The notes: a model not told the origin generated them from the letters alone. Shown: positions 24,536 through 33,243, numbered from the stretch's first letter. The stretch: 55,970 nt of DNA from Crossiella sp. SN42 (GCF_023897065.1 NZ_JAMHIV010000047.1:1-55970), one strand, 5' to 3'. Made by a program: numbers and translations.

Positions 24536-24551
24536 TACGCTAACCAGCGTA
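24536..24551. promoter_or_regulatory. Short inverted repeat in the ppm1/nat intergenic region
   Basis: TACGCT and AGCGTA flank AACC in the 250-nt divergent spacer between ppm1 and the N-acetyltransferase gene. It could be an operator. Nothing else in the spacer stands out. Confidence 0.25.
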
Positions 24552-24666
24552 GTCGCAGACCGTAGCGGAGCCTGGACCAGCGGGCCCCGCGACCGGCACA
24601 ACTGAGTCTTCCGGGTGACGAAGAACGCCTGGACCTCCACCGCGCCCGAGGTTGCAGACTGCCCTG

Positions 24667-25449
24667 GTGGACACCACGACCCGGCACGCCTACCTGGCCC
24701 GCATCGGCGCACCACACCCCGCCGCCCCCACCGCCGCCGCCCTCGCTGACCTGCAACGACGCCACCTGCACACGGTCCCGTTCGAGAACCTGGGGGTCCA
24801 CCTGCCCGGCACCCTGACCCTGGACCCGGCCGCACTGGCGGAGAAGATCATCACCCGGCGGCGCGGCGGCTTCTGCTTCGAGCTCAACGGCCTGTTCGCC
24901 GAGCTGCTGCGCGGGGTGGGCTTCCAGGTGACGCTGGCCGGCGCGCGGGTCTTCCACAACGCGGGCGTCGGCCCGCCGCAGGACCACCTGGCGCTGCTGG
25001 TGACCGACGAGGAAGGGGTGGTGTGGCTCTCCGACGTCGGCTTCGGCCGCTTCGCGCTCTCCCCGCTGCGCTGGACCGCCCGCGAGCCGCAACAGGACGC
25101 CACCGGCACCTTCCGCCTGGTGGACACCCCGGACGGCGAGGTCGAGGTCTGGCACGGCGAGACGGGCGCCTACCGGGTCGACCCGAGGCCGCTGGCGCTG
25201 AGCGACTTCGAGCCGATGTGCTGGTGGCACCAGAGCTCCCCCAAGTCCCACTTCACCCGCAACGTGACCTGCTCCCTGCCCCTCGGCGACGGCGCGGACC
25301 GGATCACGCTCTCCGGCCACACCCTGATCCGGTCCGTGGGCGGCAGGCGGACCGAGCAGCGGATCGAGCCCTCGGCGCTGCTCGCGGCCTATCGGGAGTG
25401 GTTCGGCATCGAGCTGGACCAGCTGCCCACCCAGCCTCAGGCGGACTGA
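24667..25449 (+). CDS. nat: Arylamine N-acetyltransferase
   Basis: The 260-residue enzyme moves acetyl (or another acyl group) from CoA to arylamines or hydrazines. The triad is clear: Cys in RRGGFCFELNGLF (about residue 70), His in PPQDHLALLV and Asp in WLSDVGFGRF. The conserved PFENLGVHLPG is at about 40-50. In polyketide producers such enzymes sometimes form macrolactams on aminobenzoate-type starters, but this one stands alone and is more likely general metabolism. The start GTG 24667 is chosen over an upstream TTG. Confidence 0.92.
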   Translation: MDTTTRHAYLARIGAPHPAAPTAAALADLQRRHLHTVPFENLGVHLPGTLTLDPAALAEKIITRRRGGFCFELNGLFAELLRGVGFQVTLAGARVFHNAGVGPPQDHLALLVTDEEGVVWLSDVGFGRFALSPLRWTAREPQQDATGTFRLVDTPDGEVEVWHGETGAYRVDPRPLALSDFEPMCWWHQSSPKSHFTRNVTCSLPLGDGADRITLSGHTLIRSVGGRRTEQRIEPSALLAAYREWFGIELDQLPTQPQAD

Positions 25450-25525
25450 CCGGACCGTTCGACGCGCCCGCCGGTCAGCAGGGCGGCGGTCAGGTCGGCG
25501 AGGAACCCCCGCCCGACCCCAGGCC

Positions 25526-25543
25526 CTACCGACCGGCCGGTAG
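25526..25543. terminator. Weak hairpin between convergent nat and secreted-protein genes
   Basis: CTACCG and CGGTAG flank a 6-nt centre that can itself extend the pairing. The hairpin lies 8 nt past the minus-strand stop in the 102-nt convergent spacer and could terminate from either side. Confidence 0.4.
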
Positions 25544-25551
25544 CGGGGTGG

Positions 25552-25893
25552 TCAGCTGAACCGCGCGGAGCGGAACTTCAGGCTCTCGGTGGCCTGGCTG
25601 CCCGCGTTGAGGCGGTAGGCGGCGCCGGCGCAGTTCGGGTCCTTGAACAGCACCACCGCGGAGCCGGTGCGGTTGACCGGTGTGAAGGCGTACCCGGCGA
25701 TGGTGGTGGCGATGTCGGTGACCTCGTGGCACTCGTAGCTGGCCGGGTTGGCCACCTTGGTCTCCAGCAGCACACCGTCGGCGTCGCGGTACTGGAAGCT
25801 GAACTCGCCCTCCGCGGCGGAGGCGGCGGGCGGCGCGGCCAGGCCGACGGCACAGGCGCTCGCCGCGGCCAGGAACAGTGCTCGGTAACGCAT
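25552..25893 (-). CDS. Small secreted protein of unknown function
   Basis: The start ATG 25893 has an ideal AAGGAGGG ribosome site. The 113-residue product has a Sec signal (MRYRALFLAAASACAVGLA, cleaved near ASA-AE at 27). It leaves a mature domain of about 85 residues with two Cys (YECHEV and PNCAGA), which probably form a disulfide. Strand-rich text such as FSFQYRDADGVLLET and SAVVLFKDPNCAGAAYRL suggests a small beta domain of the kind seen in actinobacterial beta/gamma-crystallin-like or inhibitor proteins. I cannot assign a family. It is not part of the kam operon, which ends with its own hairpin. Confidence 0.72.
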   Translation of the reverse strand: MRYRALFLAAASACAVGLAAPPAASAAEGEFSFQYRDADGVLLETKVANPASYECHEVTDIATTIAGYAFTPVNRTGSAVVLFKDPNCAGAAYRLNAGSQATESLKFRSARFS

Positions 25894-26023
25894 GGGAACC
25901 CTCCTTCGAGGTGCGGACTGGGCTTCTCGCCTACCCACCGCACCCCGGTTCCCCGGCACGATCCCCCGGCCGCGCTCACCCACCCGACCGGTCGGCGGGG
26001 CGGGTACCAGCTCGCTGACCAGC

Positions 26024-26081
26024 GCGAACCCGCCCAGGCGCGGAGGCCGTGCCACCCGAACGGGCGGCAGGGCGGGTTCGC
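26024..26081 (-). terminator. Hairpin after kal (end of the lysine operon)
   Basis: GCGAACCCGCC (26024-26034) is exactly complementary to GGCGGGTTCGC (26071-26081), an 11-bp stem with a 36-nt loop, starting 9 nt past the kal stop on the minus strand. Confidence 0.55.
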
Positions 26082-26090
26082 GGCCCGCGG

Positions 26091-26489
26091 TCAGGTGGTG
26101 GGGATCGGCACCACGACGGTGCCGGTGGCCCTGGTGACCACCAGCGGCTCGGCGAGCACGTCGGCCGAGGACGGTCCCCGGTCCGGGTTGGCCCGGCAGG
26201 TCACCCTGGCCTCGAAGGCCACCGTGCGGGAGCGGTTGCCGATGCGGGTCAGCGTCGCGGTCACCTCCACCACGTCACCGGCGTGCACCGGGGCCAGGAA
26301 CTCCACGTTGCCGTACCCGGCGAACAGGCCCTCGTCGCCGTCGGTGCGGATGCACAGCTCGGTGGCCACGTCGCCGAACAGGCCCAGGCTGTAGGCGCCG
26401 TCGACCAGGTTGCCGCCGTAGTGGGCGTGCGCGTAGGGCACGTAGCGGGAGTGGGTGACCGAGAAGCCCTCGACCAGGGAGTCGCTCAC
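26091..26489 (-). CDS. kal: 3-Aminobutyryl-CoA ammonia-lyase
   Basis: The 132-residue hotdog protein fits Kal, which removes ammonia from L-3-aminobutyryl-CoA to give crotonyl-CoA at the end of lysine fermentation. The text [29 protein letters not shown] (about residues 17-45) combines the family's HYGG motif and the following acidic residue. The second strand set is [20 protein letters not shown]. Its ATG overlaps the kamE stop by 4 bp (ATGA), so the two are translated together. Identity rests on both motif and context. Confidence 0.85.
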   Translation of the reverse strand: MSDSLVEGFSVTHSRYVPYAHAHYGGNLVDGAYSLGLFGDVATELCIRTDGDEGLFAGYGNVEFLAPVHAGDVVEVTATLTRIGNRSRTVAFEARVTCRANPDRGPSSADVLAEPLVVTRATGTVVVPIPTT

Positions 26490-27235
26490 GCTGCTGTCAC
26501 CTTTCGATCGGCCATGGCGTGGACCAGGAAGCTGGCCACCTCGCCGGGGGTGGTGCCGCGGCCGAAGACGCGGTCGACGCCGAGCTCCTCGGCCATCAGC
26601 GGGTCGAAGCGAGGGCCGCCTGCGACCAGCAGCGGGCGGCGTTCGCCCATGGCCTCGCGGAAGGCCGCGGACATCTCCTGGGTGTTGAGGATGTGCGCGT
26701 CCCGCTGGGTGACCACCTGGGAGACCAGCACCGCGTCCGCCTTCTCCGCGCGGGCCCGCTTGACCAGGTCCGGCACGGTGACCTGGGCGCCCAGGTTGAT
26801 CACCCGCAGCTCCCGGTAGTACTCCAGGCCCTTCTCCCCGGCGAAGCCCTTGATGTTGAGGATGGCGTCGATGCCCACGGTGTGCGCGTCGGTGCCGATG
26901 CAGGCGCCGACCACGGTCAGCTTGCGGCGCAACCGCTTCTTCACCGCCGCGTTCACATCGGCCGGGCTCAGCAGCGGGTACTCGCGCTCCACCACCTGCA
27001 CCGCGTCCAGGTCCACGATGTGCTGGACCGAGCCGTAGACCACCACGAAGGTGAAGTCGGCGCCGATGGCGTGGGAGTGCACCACCATCGCCGGGTCCAT
27101 GCCCATCTTGTTCGCCAGCTGCTGCGCGGCGCCCTCGGCGCGCGGGCCGTGCGGGACGGGCAGGGTGAACGACATCTGCACCATGCCGTCGCCGGTGGTG
27201 TCGCCGTAGGGGCGCACGTACCGCTTCTCGCTCAT
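26486..27235 (-). CDS. kamE: Lysine 5,6-aminomutase beta subunit (B12-binding)
   Basis: The 249-residue beta subunit carries the adenosylcobalamin base-off motif [10 protein letters not shown], with the cobalt-ligating His. Shortly after comes the PLP lysine in [10 protein letters not shown] dimerisation region [14 protein letters not shown] lies near the N-terminus and the cobalamin Rossmann fold follows ([20 protein letters not shown]). With KamD it migrates the terminal amino group of beta-lysine to give 3,5-diaminohexanoate. ATG 27235 overlaps the kamD stop as ATGA. All key cofactor residues seem present. Confidence 0.94.
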   Translation of the reverse strand: MSEKRYVRPYGDTTGDGMVQMSFTLPVPHGPRAEGAAQQLANKMGMDPAMVVHSHAIGADFTFVVVYGSVQHIVDLDAVQVVEREYPLLSPADVNAAVKKRLRRKLTVVGACIGTDAHTVGIDAILNIKGFAGEKGLEYYRELRVINLGAQVTVPDLVKRARAEKADAVLVSQVVTQRDAHILNTQEMSAAFREAMGERRPLLVAGGPRFDPLMAEELGVDRVFGRGTTPGEVASFLVHAMADRKVTAA

Positions 27236-28848
27236 CGGTCGCTCCCCTCGGTGCCCACGCTCGACCCTGCGAGCAGGTCTTCGTCCAGGAGGTCGCTCGC
27301 CGGGTTCACGTAACCCTCCGCCTTCTCGATCACGCCGTCGGCGCCCTTGCCCCCGTCCGGCGGCCGCTTCATCAACCCGAAGGTGCCCTGGGCGATCGCG
27401 GTGAGCAGGCCGTCGTCCACGATGCGCTCCAACAGGTCCACCGCCTCGCCGAGCACCTGGTGCGCGCGCTTGACGATGAAGCCGTCCGGCGCGGGCCGGA
27501 AGTCCTCGGCCAGCTTGCCTGCCGCGCCCAGCACGTAGCGCACGTTGGCCAGCGCCAGGTCCCGGTCGGACAGCCACGGGGTGACCACGGCCTCGGTCAT
27601 CATGCCCACCAACAGGATGCTCTGCCCGGTCAGCACCCCGGCCAGGTTGAAGAAGCCGTCCAGCAGGTGGCCGCGGAAGACGTCGCCGGTCATGTGCTTG
27701 GTCGGCGGCATCCACTTCAGCGGCGCGTCCGGGAACAGCTCGCGGGCCAGCAGCGCGTGCGAGAGCTCCATCCGGAAGGAGTCCGGCAGCTCCGGGTTGA
27801 TCTCGAAGGCGTGGCCGAGGCCGAGCAGCTCGTCGGGCAGTCCGGCCTCGTGCGCGAAGTGCTCGTTGAGCAGCTGGGACACCGTGACCGTGTGCGCGGC
27901 CTCCACCGCGTCGGCGGTGGTCAGGTAGTTGTCCTCGCCGGTGTTGATGATGATCCCGGCCCGCGCGTGCACCTGGCGGGAGAACCGTTGGTCCACAAAG
28001 GTTCTGATCGGGTTGATGTCGCGGAACAGGATGCCGTACATGCAGTCGTTGAGCATCATGTCCAGGCGTTCCAGCCCGCCCAGCACCGCGATCTCGGGCA
28101 TGCACAGGCCGGAGGCGTAGTTGGTCAGCCGCACGTACCGGCCGACCTCCTTGCTCACCTCGTCCAGCGCGGCCCGCATGATGCGGAAGTTCTCCTGCGT
28201 GGCATAGGTTCCGGCGAAACCGTGGTGAGTCGCGCCCTCCGGGACGTAGTCCAAAAGGGACTGTCCGGTGGAGCGGATCACCGCGATCACGTCGGCCCCG
28301 GCGCGGGCGGCGTTGCAGGCCTGCACCACGTCCTCGTCGATGTCGCCGGTGGCCACGATCAGGTAGATCCAGGGCCGCTGCGCGGGGTCGCCGATCTTGT
28401 CCACCAGCTTGGCGCGCTGGGCGCGGTTGCGGTCGATCCGCCGCATGCCCTTGGCCACGGCCACCCGCGCGGTCTTCGCGGCCCGCTCGGCGGCCTTGCC
28501 CTCGGGCACGGTGAACTCGACCTGACCGGCCGCGGTGGCCTCGGCCAGCTCGGTCAGGTCGGCGAAACCGTGTTGCTTGAGCGCGTGGAAGGCGGGCAGC
28601 ACCGCGCCGTGGGCCAGGCCGCACTGCTCGCGGATGGTGTCCACCACCCGGTTCACCCAGGGCACGTCGCCCGCGCGGTGCGTGGTGTCCGCGCCGGTGA
28701 TGCCGGCCAGGCGCAGGGTGGCCCGTTCCACCGCGACCGTGGTGTGCGCCTTGGCCAGGCGCACCACCGGTTTCGCGGCCTCGGCGGCCAGCCGCCGCGC
28801 CCGTGCGACGACCTCCGCGTCGAGGTCGAGCATGCTCTCCCGGCTCAC
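27232..28848 (-). CDS. kamD: Lysine 5,6-aminomutase alpha subunit
   Basis: The 538-residue protein is the PLP/B12 TIM-barrel subunit of lysine 5,6-aminomutase. Typical text includes [15 protein letters not shown] near residue 57, [20 protein letters not shown] around 180, [31 protein letters not shown] and [15 protein letters not shown]. Together these form the barrel and the PLP phosphate site. Its length agrees with clostridial KamD. The GTG start at 28848 overlaps the amidohydrolase stop in GTGA. The enzyme acts in the cytoplasm and needs adenosylcobalamin plus PLP. Confidence 0.95.
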   Translation of the reverse strand: MSRESMLDLDAEVVARARRLAAEAAKPVVRLAKAHTTVAVERATLRLAGITGADTTHRAGDVPWVNRVVDTIREQCGLAHGAVLPAFHALKQHGFADLTELAEATAAGQVEFTVPEGKAAERAAKTARVAVAKGMRRIDRNRAQRAKLVDKIGDPAQRPWIYLIVATGDIDEDVVQACNAARAGADVIAVIRSTGQSLLDYVPEGATHHGFAGTYATQENFRIMRAALDEVSKEVGRYVRLTNYASGLCMPEIAVLGGLERLDMMLNDCMYGILFRDINPIRTFVDQRFSRQVHARAGIIINTGEDNYLTTADAVEAAHTVTVSQLLNEHFAHEAGLPDELLGLGHAFEINPELPDSFRMELSHALLARELFPDAPLKWMPPTKHMTGDVFRGHLLDGFFNLAGVLTGQSILLVGMMTEAVVTPWLSDRDLALANVRYVLGAAGKLAEDFRPAPDGFIVKRAHQVLGEAVDLLERIVDDGLLTAIAQGTFGLMKRPPDGGKGADGVIEKAEGYVNPASDLLDEDLLAGSSVGTEGSDR

Positions 28849-30482
28849 CCGCGATCCTCCTCCATGTCGTAGATGGTGCGCCCGCGCAACACGGTGCGCA
28901 GGCAGCGCGGCGCTCGCGCGCCCTCGTCGAGGCGGGGCAGCGCGGGCACCCTGGACCGCGGGTCGGTGGACCAGCGCTGCACCTTCTCATCCGGCGCGGC
29001 CACCACCAGCTCGTCGGCCTCCCACACCGCGTAGGTGGCGGGCGCGCCGGGCTGCAGGGTGCCGCTGAGCCCGTCCAGGACCCCGGCGGCCCGCCAGCCG
29101 CCGCGGGTGTGCGCGGTGAAGGCGGCCCTCGGCGAGATGCCCAGGCCCTCGGTGCGGTGGTAGACGGCGGCCCGCACGCTCGCCCACGGGTCCACCGGGG
29201 TGACCGGCACGTCGGAGCCGAAGGCCAGCACCATGCCGGCCGCGGCCACGGTGGCGAACGGGTTGAGCCGCTCGCCGCGCGGCAGGCCCAGGCGCTGGGC
29301 GTAGGCCCGCTCGGTGCCGCCCCAGGCGTGGTCGAACAGCGGCTGCATGGAGGCGATCACGCCCCAGCCGGCCAGCCGCGCGGCCTGTTCCGCGGTGACC
29401 ATCTCCAGGTGTTCCAGCCGGTGGTGCCGGGCGGCCAGCGCGGGCGCGCCGACCACGGTCTCCGCCTTGGCGAAGCCGGCCACGACCTGGGCCACCGCGC
29501 GGTCGCCGATGACGTGGAAGCCGCCCTGCACACCCGCCCTGGTGCAGGCGATGAGGTGCTCGGCGATGGCGTCGGCGTCCAGGTAGAGCGCGCCGGAGGT
29601 GCTGGGGTCGTCGGTGTAGGGCTCGCACAGCGCGGCGGTGCGGGAGCCGAGCGCGCCGTCGACGAACAGGTCCCCGGCCACCCCGGCCGCGCCGAGCTCC
29701 TTGGCGGTGGCCAGTCCGCCGGCCTCGCCCCAGTAGCCGAAGACCTCCGGCACGGTGCCGGTGGCGGAGAGTGCGAGCAGGTCGGCCAGGTCCTCGGGGC
29801 TGGAGATGTCCGGCCCGGCGCACTCGTGCACCGAGGCCACGCCGAGCTTGGCCGCGTGCCGCAGGAACAGCAGCTGGGCTTCCCGCCGCTGTTGGGTGCC
29901 CAGCGACTCCCTGGCCGCCCGGCGCACGTGGTGGTGCGCCGCCCGCGCGAGGGGTCCCTGCTCAGACCAGCCGTCGGCGTCGCGGGCGGCCGGGGCCAGG
30001 TTGAGCAGCGCGGTGGAGACCAGCGCGGAGTGCACGTCGATCCGGGAGAGGTAGACCGGCGCGCCACCGGCGGCCCGGTCCAGCTCGGCGCGGGTCGGCG
30101 GGCGGCCCTCGGCCCAGTTGACCTCCTCCCAGCCGTGGCCCCAGATGACCACGCCGGGGTGCGCGGCGGCGTAGTCGCGGACCAGGTCGAGGCACTGGCC
30201 GAGGGTGCGGCAGCCGGTGAGGTCAAGGCCGCTGTACTGGAGCCCGGCGGAGGTGGCGTGCACGTGCGCGTCCACGAAGGCGGGCGCGACGAAGGCCCCG
30301 TCCAGGTCGATGACCTGGGCGTCCGGGTGCAGGGCGCGGCCGACCGAGTCCTGCCCGACCCAGACCACGGTGCCGTCGGCGACGGCCATGGCGGTGGCAT
30401 CCGGCGCGGCCGGTGAGTGCACGCGGCCGCCCAGCAGCAGCGTCGTGGTGGTGGCGGGGTTCGGGAGGTTCATGGTCGTCAC
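28845..30482 (-). CDS. YtcJ-like metal-dependent amidohydrolase in the lysine operon
   Basis: The 545-residue protein belongs to the amidohydrolase superfamily. The metal motif AFVDAHVHAT (HxH) is at about residues 72-81, with further His in GGFHVIGDRAV and HRLEHLEMV and a late Asp in AFGSDVPVTPV. YtcJ-like members usually hydrolyse N-acyl or cyclic amide bonds. Its GTG overlaps the kdd stop as GTGA, and its stop overlaps the kamD start, so it is locked inside the kam operon. No known step of the pathway needs it. It might open a lactam formed from an aminohexanoate intermediate, or feed acyl-lysine into the route; both are speculation. Confidence 0.82.
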   Translation of the reverse strand: MTTMNLPNPATTTTLLLGGRVHSPAAPDATAMAVADGTVVWVGQDSVGRALHPDAQVIDLDGAFVAPAFVDAHVHATSAGLQYSGLDLTGCRTLGQCLDLVRDYAAAHPGVVIWGHGWEEVNWAEGRPPTRAELDRAAGGAPVYLSRIDVHSALVSTALLNLAPAARDADGWSEQGPLARAAHHHVRRAARESLGTQQRREAQLLFLRHAAKLGVASVHECAGPDISSPEDLADLLALSATGTVPEVFGYWGEAGGLATAKELGAAGVAGDLFVDGALGSRTAALCEPYTDDPSTSGALYLDADAIAEHLIACTRAGVQGGFHVIGDRAVAQVVAGFAKAETVVGAPALAARHHRLEHLEMVTAEQAARLAGWGVIASMQPLFDHAWGGTERAYAQRLGLPRGERLNPFATVAAAGMVLAFGSDVPVTPVDPWASVRAAVYHRTEGLGISPRAAFTAHTRGGWRAAGVLDGLSGTLQPGAPATYAVWEADELVVAAPDEKVQRWSTDPRSRVPALPRLDEGARAPRCLRTVLRGRTIYDMEEDRG

Positions 30483-31534
30483 ACCGGCGAAGTCTGCCGT
30501 TCGCGGGCCTCGAACATCGCCCGGACCCCCGGCTCGGCGCGCAGCAGGTCCAGTGCGAACTCCGCGTGCCCCGGCACGTACCCGTTGCCGACCAGCATCT
30601 CCACGTCCGCGGCCAGGCCTTCCGCGCCCAGCGCGGCCGCGCTGAAGGAGGTGGCCATGGAGAAGAAGATCACCGTGCCGCCGTCGGCGGTGGCCAGGAC
30701 CGCGCCGTGCTCGCAGCCGGGCACGTCCACGCAGACCACGGTCACGTCGACCTGCGCGCCGACCGCCTCGCCCACCGCGACCGGGTTGCGGGCGTCGGCG
30801 ATGACCACCTCGTCGGCGATCCCGGCCGCGCGCACCGCCTCGGCCTCAGCCTGGGTCGGCACCAGCGCGACCAGCCTGCCCGCTCCGGCGCGGCGGGCGG
30901 CGACCAGGGACAGCGAGCCGGACTTGCCGCCCCCGCCGAGCACGCACACGGTGGCCGGGCGGCCGCGTTCGAGGTTCTTGCGCCGCACGATCCGGTCGGT
31001 CAGCGCGGGCGCGCCGCAGACGTCCAGCACGGACAGGGCCAGGTTCTCCGGCAGGTCCGGTGGCAGCACCGCGGCGATCGAGCGGCCGAACAGGATCGCG
31101 GTGCCCCGGCACGGCACCTGCTCCCCCGCCCCGTCCCAGTCGGCCAGGCCGTCGGTGATGGTCAGCGGGGTCAGGCTGAGCGAGACCAGCGTGGCCACCC
31201 GGTCGCCGGCCCGCAGGCCCAGCGTGGACTCCGGGCCGGCCTCGCGGACGGTGCCCATCAGCATGCCGCCGGAGCCGGTGACCGGGTTCTGCATCTTGCC
31301 GCGCTCGGCCACGATGGCCAGCACCGCGGCACGCAGCTCAGCGGCGGTGGGGTGGGTCTCGCGCAGCTGGCGGTAGGAGGCGGCGTCCAGGTTCAGCCGC
31401 TCGACGTCGATGACCACCTCGTCCGCCCCCGGCGTGGCCGAGGCGTCCAGCCGCCAGGCCTGCTGCGGCAGCACCCCGGCGGGCTCGATCACGCGGTGCA
31501 GACCGTACGGCGACGAACCAACACGCTCCGTCAC
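30479..31534 (-). CDS. kdd: L-erythro-3,5-diaminohexanoate dehydrogenase
   Basis: I choose GTG 31534, which has GGAGGTGG just upstream; the open frame runs 15 codons further. The 351-residue enzyme oxidatively deaminates 3,5-diaminohexanoate to 5-amino-3-oxohexanoate with NAD(P). Its build is that of a medium-chain-like dehydrogenase: NPVTGSGGMLMGTV in the N-lobe, then the nucleotide loop CVLGGGGKSGSLSLV (about 220), and VVCVDVPGCEHGAVLAT. It is first of a five-gene chain with 4-bp overlaps throughout. Identification leans on the KamDE neighbours as well as sequence. Confidence 0.9.
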   Translation of the reverse strand: MTERVGSSPYGLHRVIEPAGVLPQQAWRLDASATPGADEVVIDVERLNLDAASYRQLRETHPTAAELRAAVLAIVAERGKMQNPVTGSGGMLMGTVREAGPESTLGLRAGDRVATLVSLSLTPLTITDGLADWDGAGEQVPCRGTAILFGRSIAAVLPPDLPENLALSVLDVCGAPALTDRIVRRKNLERGRPATVCVLGGGGKSGSLSLVAARRAGAGRLVALVPTQAEAEAVRAAGIADEVVIADARNPVAVGEAVGAQVDVTVVCVDVPGCEHGAVLATADGGTVIFFSMATSFSAAALGAEGLAADVEMLVGNGYVPGHAEFALDLLRAEPGVRAMFEARERQTSPV

Positions 31535-31545
31535 ACCCACCTCCG

Positions 31546-31590
31546 AAAGATTTACGTCAGGCTTGCGCTCTGGCAGCATATCTTTACGTC
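31546..31590. promoter_or_regulatory. Divergent kdd/kamA control region with paired TTTACGTC sites
   Basis: The 79-nt spacer between the two divergent starts contains TTTACGTC at 31551-31558 and again at 31583-31590. They are 32 bp apart (about three helical turns) in direct orientation. AAAGAT (31546-31551) and ATCTTT (31580-31585) also form an inverted pair. The A/T content is higher than in the surroundings. This layout fits one regulator controlling both arms of the lysine locus; no regulator gene is adjacent. Confidence 0.45.
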
Positions 31591-31613
31591 TTCTTGAGGG
31601 CGAGGAGTAGTTT

Positions 31614-33017
31614 ATGACTGCGGTTCACGACCTGGCGTCCGTCTCCGAGGCGCTGGAACACGCTGCTCGGCAGCCGTACACCTATGTCCGGAAGGAGCTG
31701 GTCGAGCCCGACTGGCGACGCTTCCCAGGATGGCGCGAGGTGACCGAGGCGCAGTGGCGGGACGCGCAGTGGCAGCGGGTGAACTGCGTGAAGAACGCCA
31801 AGCAGCTGCGCAAGGTGATGGGCGAGCTGCTCACCGAGTCCTTCTATGAGGACCTGGACGCCGACCAGCAGCGGATGGCGACCATGTCGATGCTCATCCC
31901 GCCGCAGATGATCAACACCATGGTCCCCGAGGGCGCGGCCGCGGGTGAGGAGTTCACCAAGGCCTTCCTGGCCGACCCGGTGCGCAACTACATGATGCCG
32001 GTGGCCAGCGACCGCCTGCTGGAGTGGACCAGCCACCCGCACTCGTCCAGGGACTCCCTGCACGAGGCGGAGATGTGGGTCGTCGAGGGACTGACCCACC
32101 GCTACCCCACCAAGGTGCTCGCGGAGATGCTGTCCACCTGTCCGCAGTACTGCGGCCACTGCACCCGGATGGACCTGGTCGGCAACTCAACCCCGTTGGT
32201 GGACAAGCACAAGCTGTCCCTCAAACCGGTCGACCGCCAGGACCAGATGATCGACTACCTCAAGCGCACCCCCGGCGTGCGCGACGTGGTGGTCAGCGGC
32301 GGCGACGTGGCCAACGTGCCCTGGCCGCAGCTGGAGTCGTTCCTGATGCGCCTGCTGGAGATCGCCACCGTGCGCGACATCCGCCTGGCCACCAAAGCCC
32401 TGGCCGGTCTCCCCCAGCACTGGCTCCAGCCCAAGGTCGTCGAAGGCCTGGAACGCGTGGCCCGCACCGCCCGCCGCCGCGGCGTCAACCTGGCCATCCA
32501 CACCCACGTCAACCACGCCCAGTCAGTCACCCCCCTGGTCGCCGAAGCCGCCCGCACCGCCATGGAGGTCGGCGTCCGCGACGTCCGCAACCAGGGCGTC
32601 CTCATGCGCGGCGTGAACGCGACCCCGGACGCCTTGCTGGACCTGTGTTTCGCGTTGCAGGGCGAGGCGAACATCCTGCCGTACTACTTTTATATGTGCG
32701 ACATGATCCCGAACGCCGAGCACTGGCGGGTGGCGGTGTGGGAGGCGCAGGAGCTCCAGCACGCGATCATGGGGTATCTGCCGGGGTATGCCACGCCGCG
32801 GATCGTGTGCGATGTGCCGTATGTCGGGAAGCGGTGGGTGCACCAGGTGTCGGAGTACGACCGGGAGCGCGGGATTTCCTACTGGACTAAGAACTACCGG
32901 ACCGGGATCGAGCTGGAAGACCCTGAGGCATTGGACCGCCGGTACCCGTACTACGACCCGATCACCTCGCTGCCGGAGACCGGGCGGCAGTGGTGGAGCG
33001 AGCACCAGAACGACTGA
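31614..33017 (+). CDS. kamA: L-lysine 2,3-aminomutase (radical SAM)
   Basis: The 467-residue enzyme converts L-lysine to L-beta-lysine, the first step of the pathway encoded opposite. The radical SAM cluster motif CPQYCGHC (C-x3-C-x2-C) lies at about residue 180. It is followed by VVSGGDVANVPWPQLESFL and IRLATKALAGLPQHW. Substrate and PLP segments include HTHVNHAQSVTPLVAEA, RNQGVLMRGVN and ILPYYFYMCDMIP. GAGGAG gives a clean ribosome site. The protein is slightly longer at the N-terminus than clostridial KamA. A strong hairpin follows. Confidence 0.94.
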   Translation: MTAVHDLASVSEALEHAARQPYTYVRKELVEPDWRRFPGWREVTEAQWRDAQWQRVNCVKNAKQLRKVMGELLTESFYEDLDADQQRMATMSMLIPPQMINTMVPEGAAAGEEFTKAFLADPVRNYMMPVASDRLLEWTSHPHSSRDSLHEAEMWVVEGLTHRYPTKVLAEMLSTCPQYCGHCTRMDLVGNSTPLVDKHKLSLKPVDRQDQMIDYLKRTPGVRDVVVSGGDVANVPWPQLESFLMRLLEIATVRDIRLATKALAGLPQHWLQPKVVEGLERVARTARRRGVNLAIHTHVNHAQSVTPLVAEAARTAMEVGVRDVRNQGVLMRGVNATPDALLDLCFALQGEANILPYYFYMCDMIPNAEHWRVAVWEAQELQHAIMGYLPGYATPRIVCDVPYVGKRWVHQVSEYDRERGISYWTKNYRTGIELEDPEALDRRYPYYDPITSLPETGRQWWSEHQND

Positions 33018-33027
33018 TCGACACGAC

Positions 33028-33058
33028 GGTTCGGAGCCCGGAAACCGGGTTCCGAACC
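33028..33058 (+). terminator. kamA terminator
   Basis: A 14-bp stem (33028-33041 with 33045-33058) has one G-T pair and an AAA loop, and begins 10 nt after the kamA stop. It is a strong intrinsic hairpin, without a long T tract. Confidence 0.82.
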
Positions 33059-33126
33059 GATCGGTCCAGCATCTGCGGCGACGTCGGCCCGGGGAGTGGG
33101 TCCCGAGCCGGTCTGCTCGGCGAGTG

Positions 33127-33243
33127 CTACCCGGTCGGTGCCGGGCTCGTCACCTCGGCAGCGTCGCCGACCTTGATGGCCTGGGCGAACCCGAACTCCT
33201 TCTCGCCGGAGACGTTGTGGCGGTAGGAATCGATGGCAGTCAT
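33127..33243 (-). pseudogene. N-terminal fragment of a RidA-family gene
   Basis: An ATG at 33243 with AAGGAG seven nt upstream opens a 38-residue frame, MTAIDSYRHNVSGEKEFGFA then QAIKVGDAAEVTSPAPTG, and stops at 33127. The first 30 residues resemble the start of RidA (YjgF) enamine deaminases, whose text continues GDTLYVSGQ. Here it breaks at GDA and ends within a few codons. The remaining 90 or so residues are missing. It trails the NAD-binding and VOC genes on the same strand by 46 nt, as the last gene of a decayed three-gene operon. The family call is from memory of the motif, so moderate confidence. Confidence 0.55.

Noticed and set aside
26486-28990. 834-residue frame that seems to fuse a long N-terminal part to KamE
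   Set aside because: The first 580 residues are a shadow of kamD in another frame; kamE starts at 27235 with an ATGA overlap to kamD.
30846-33017. Beta-lysine use for an antibiotic such as a streptothricin- or tuberactinomycin-type compound, suggested by kamA
   Set aside because: kamA is paired with kamDE, kdd and kal and has no peptide synthetase neighbour in the window, so catabolism is the better reading here.
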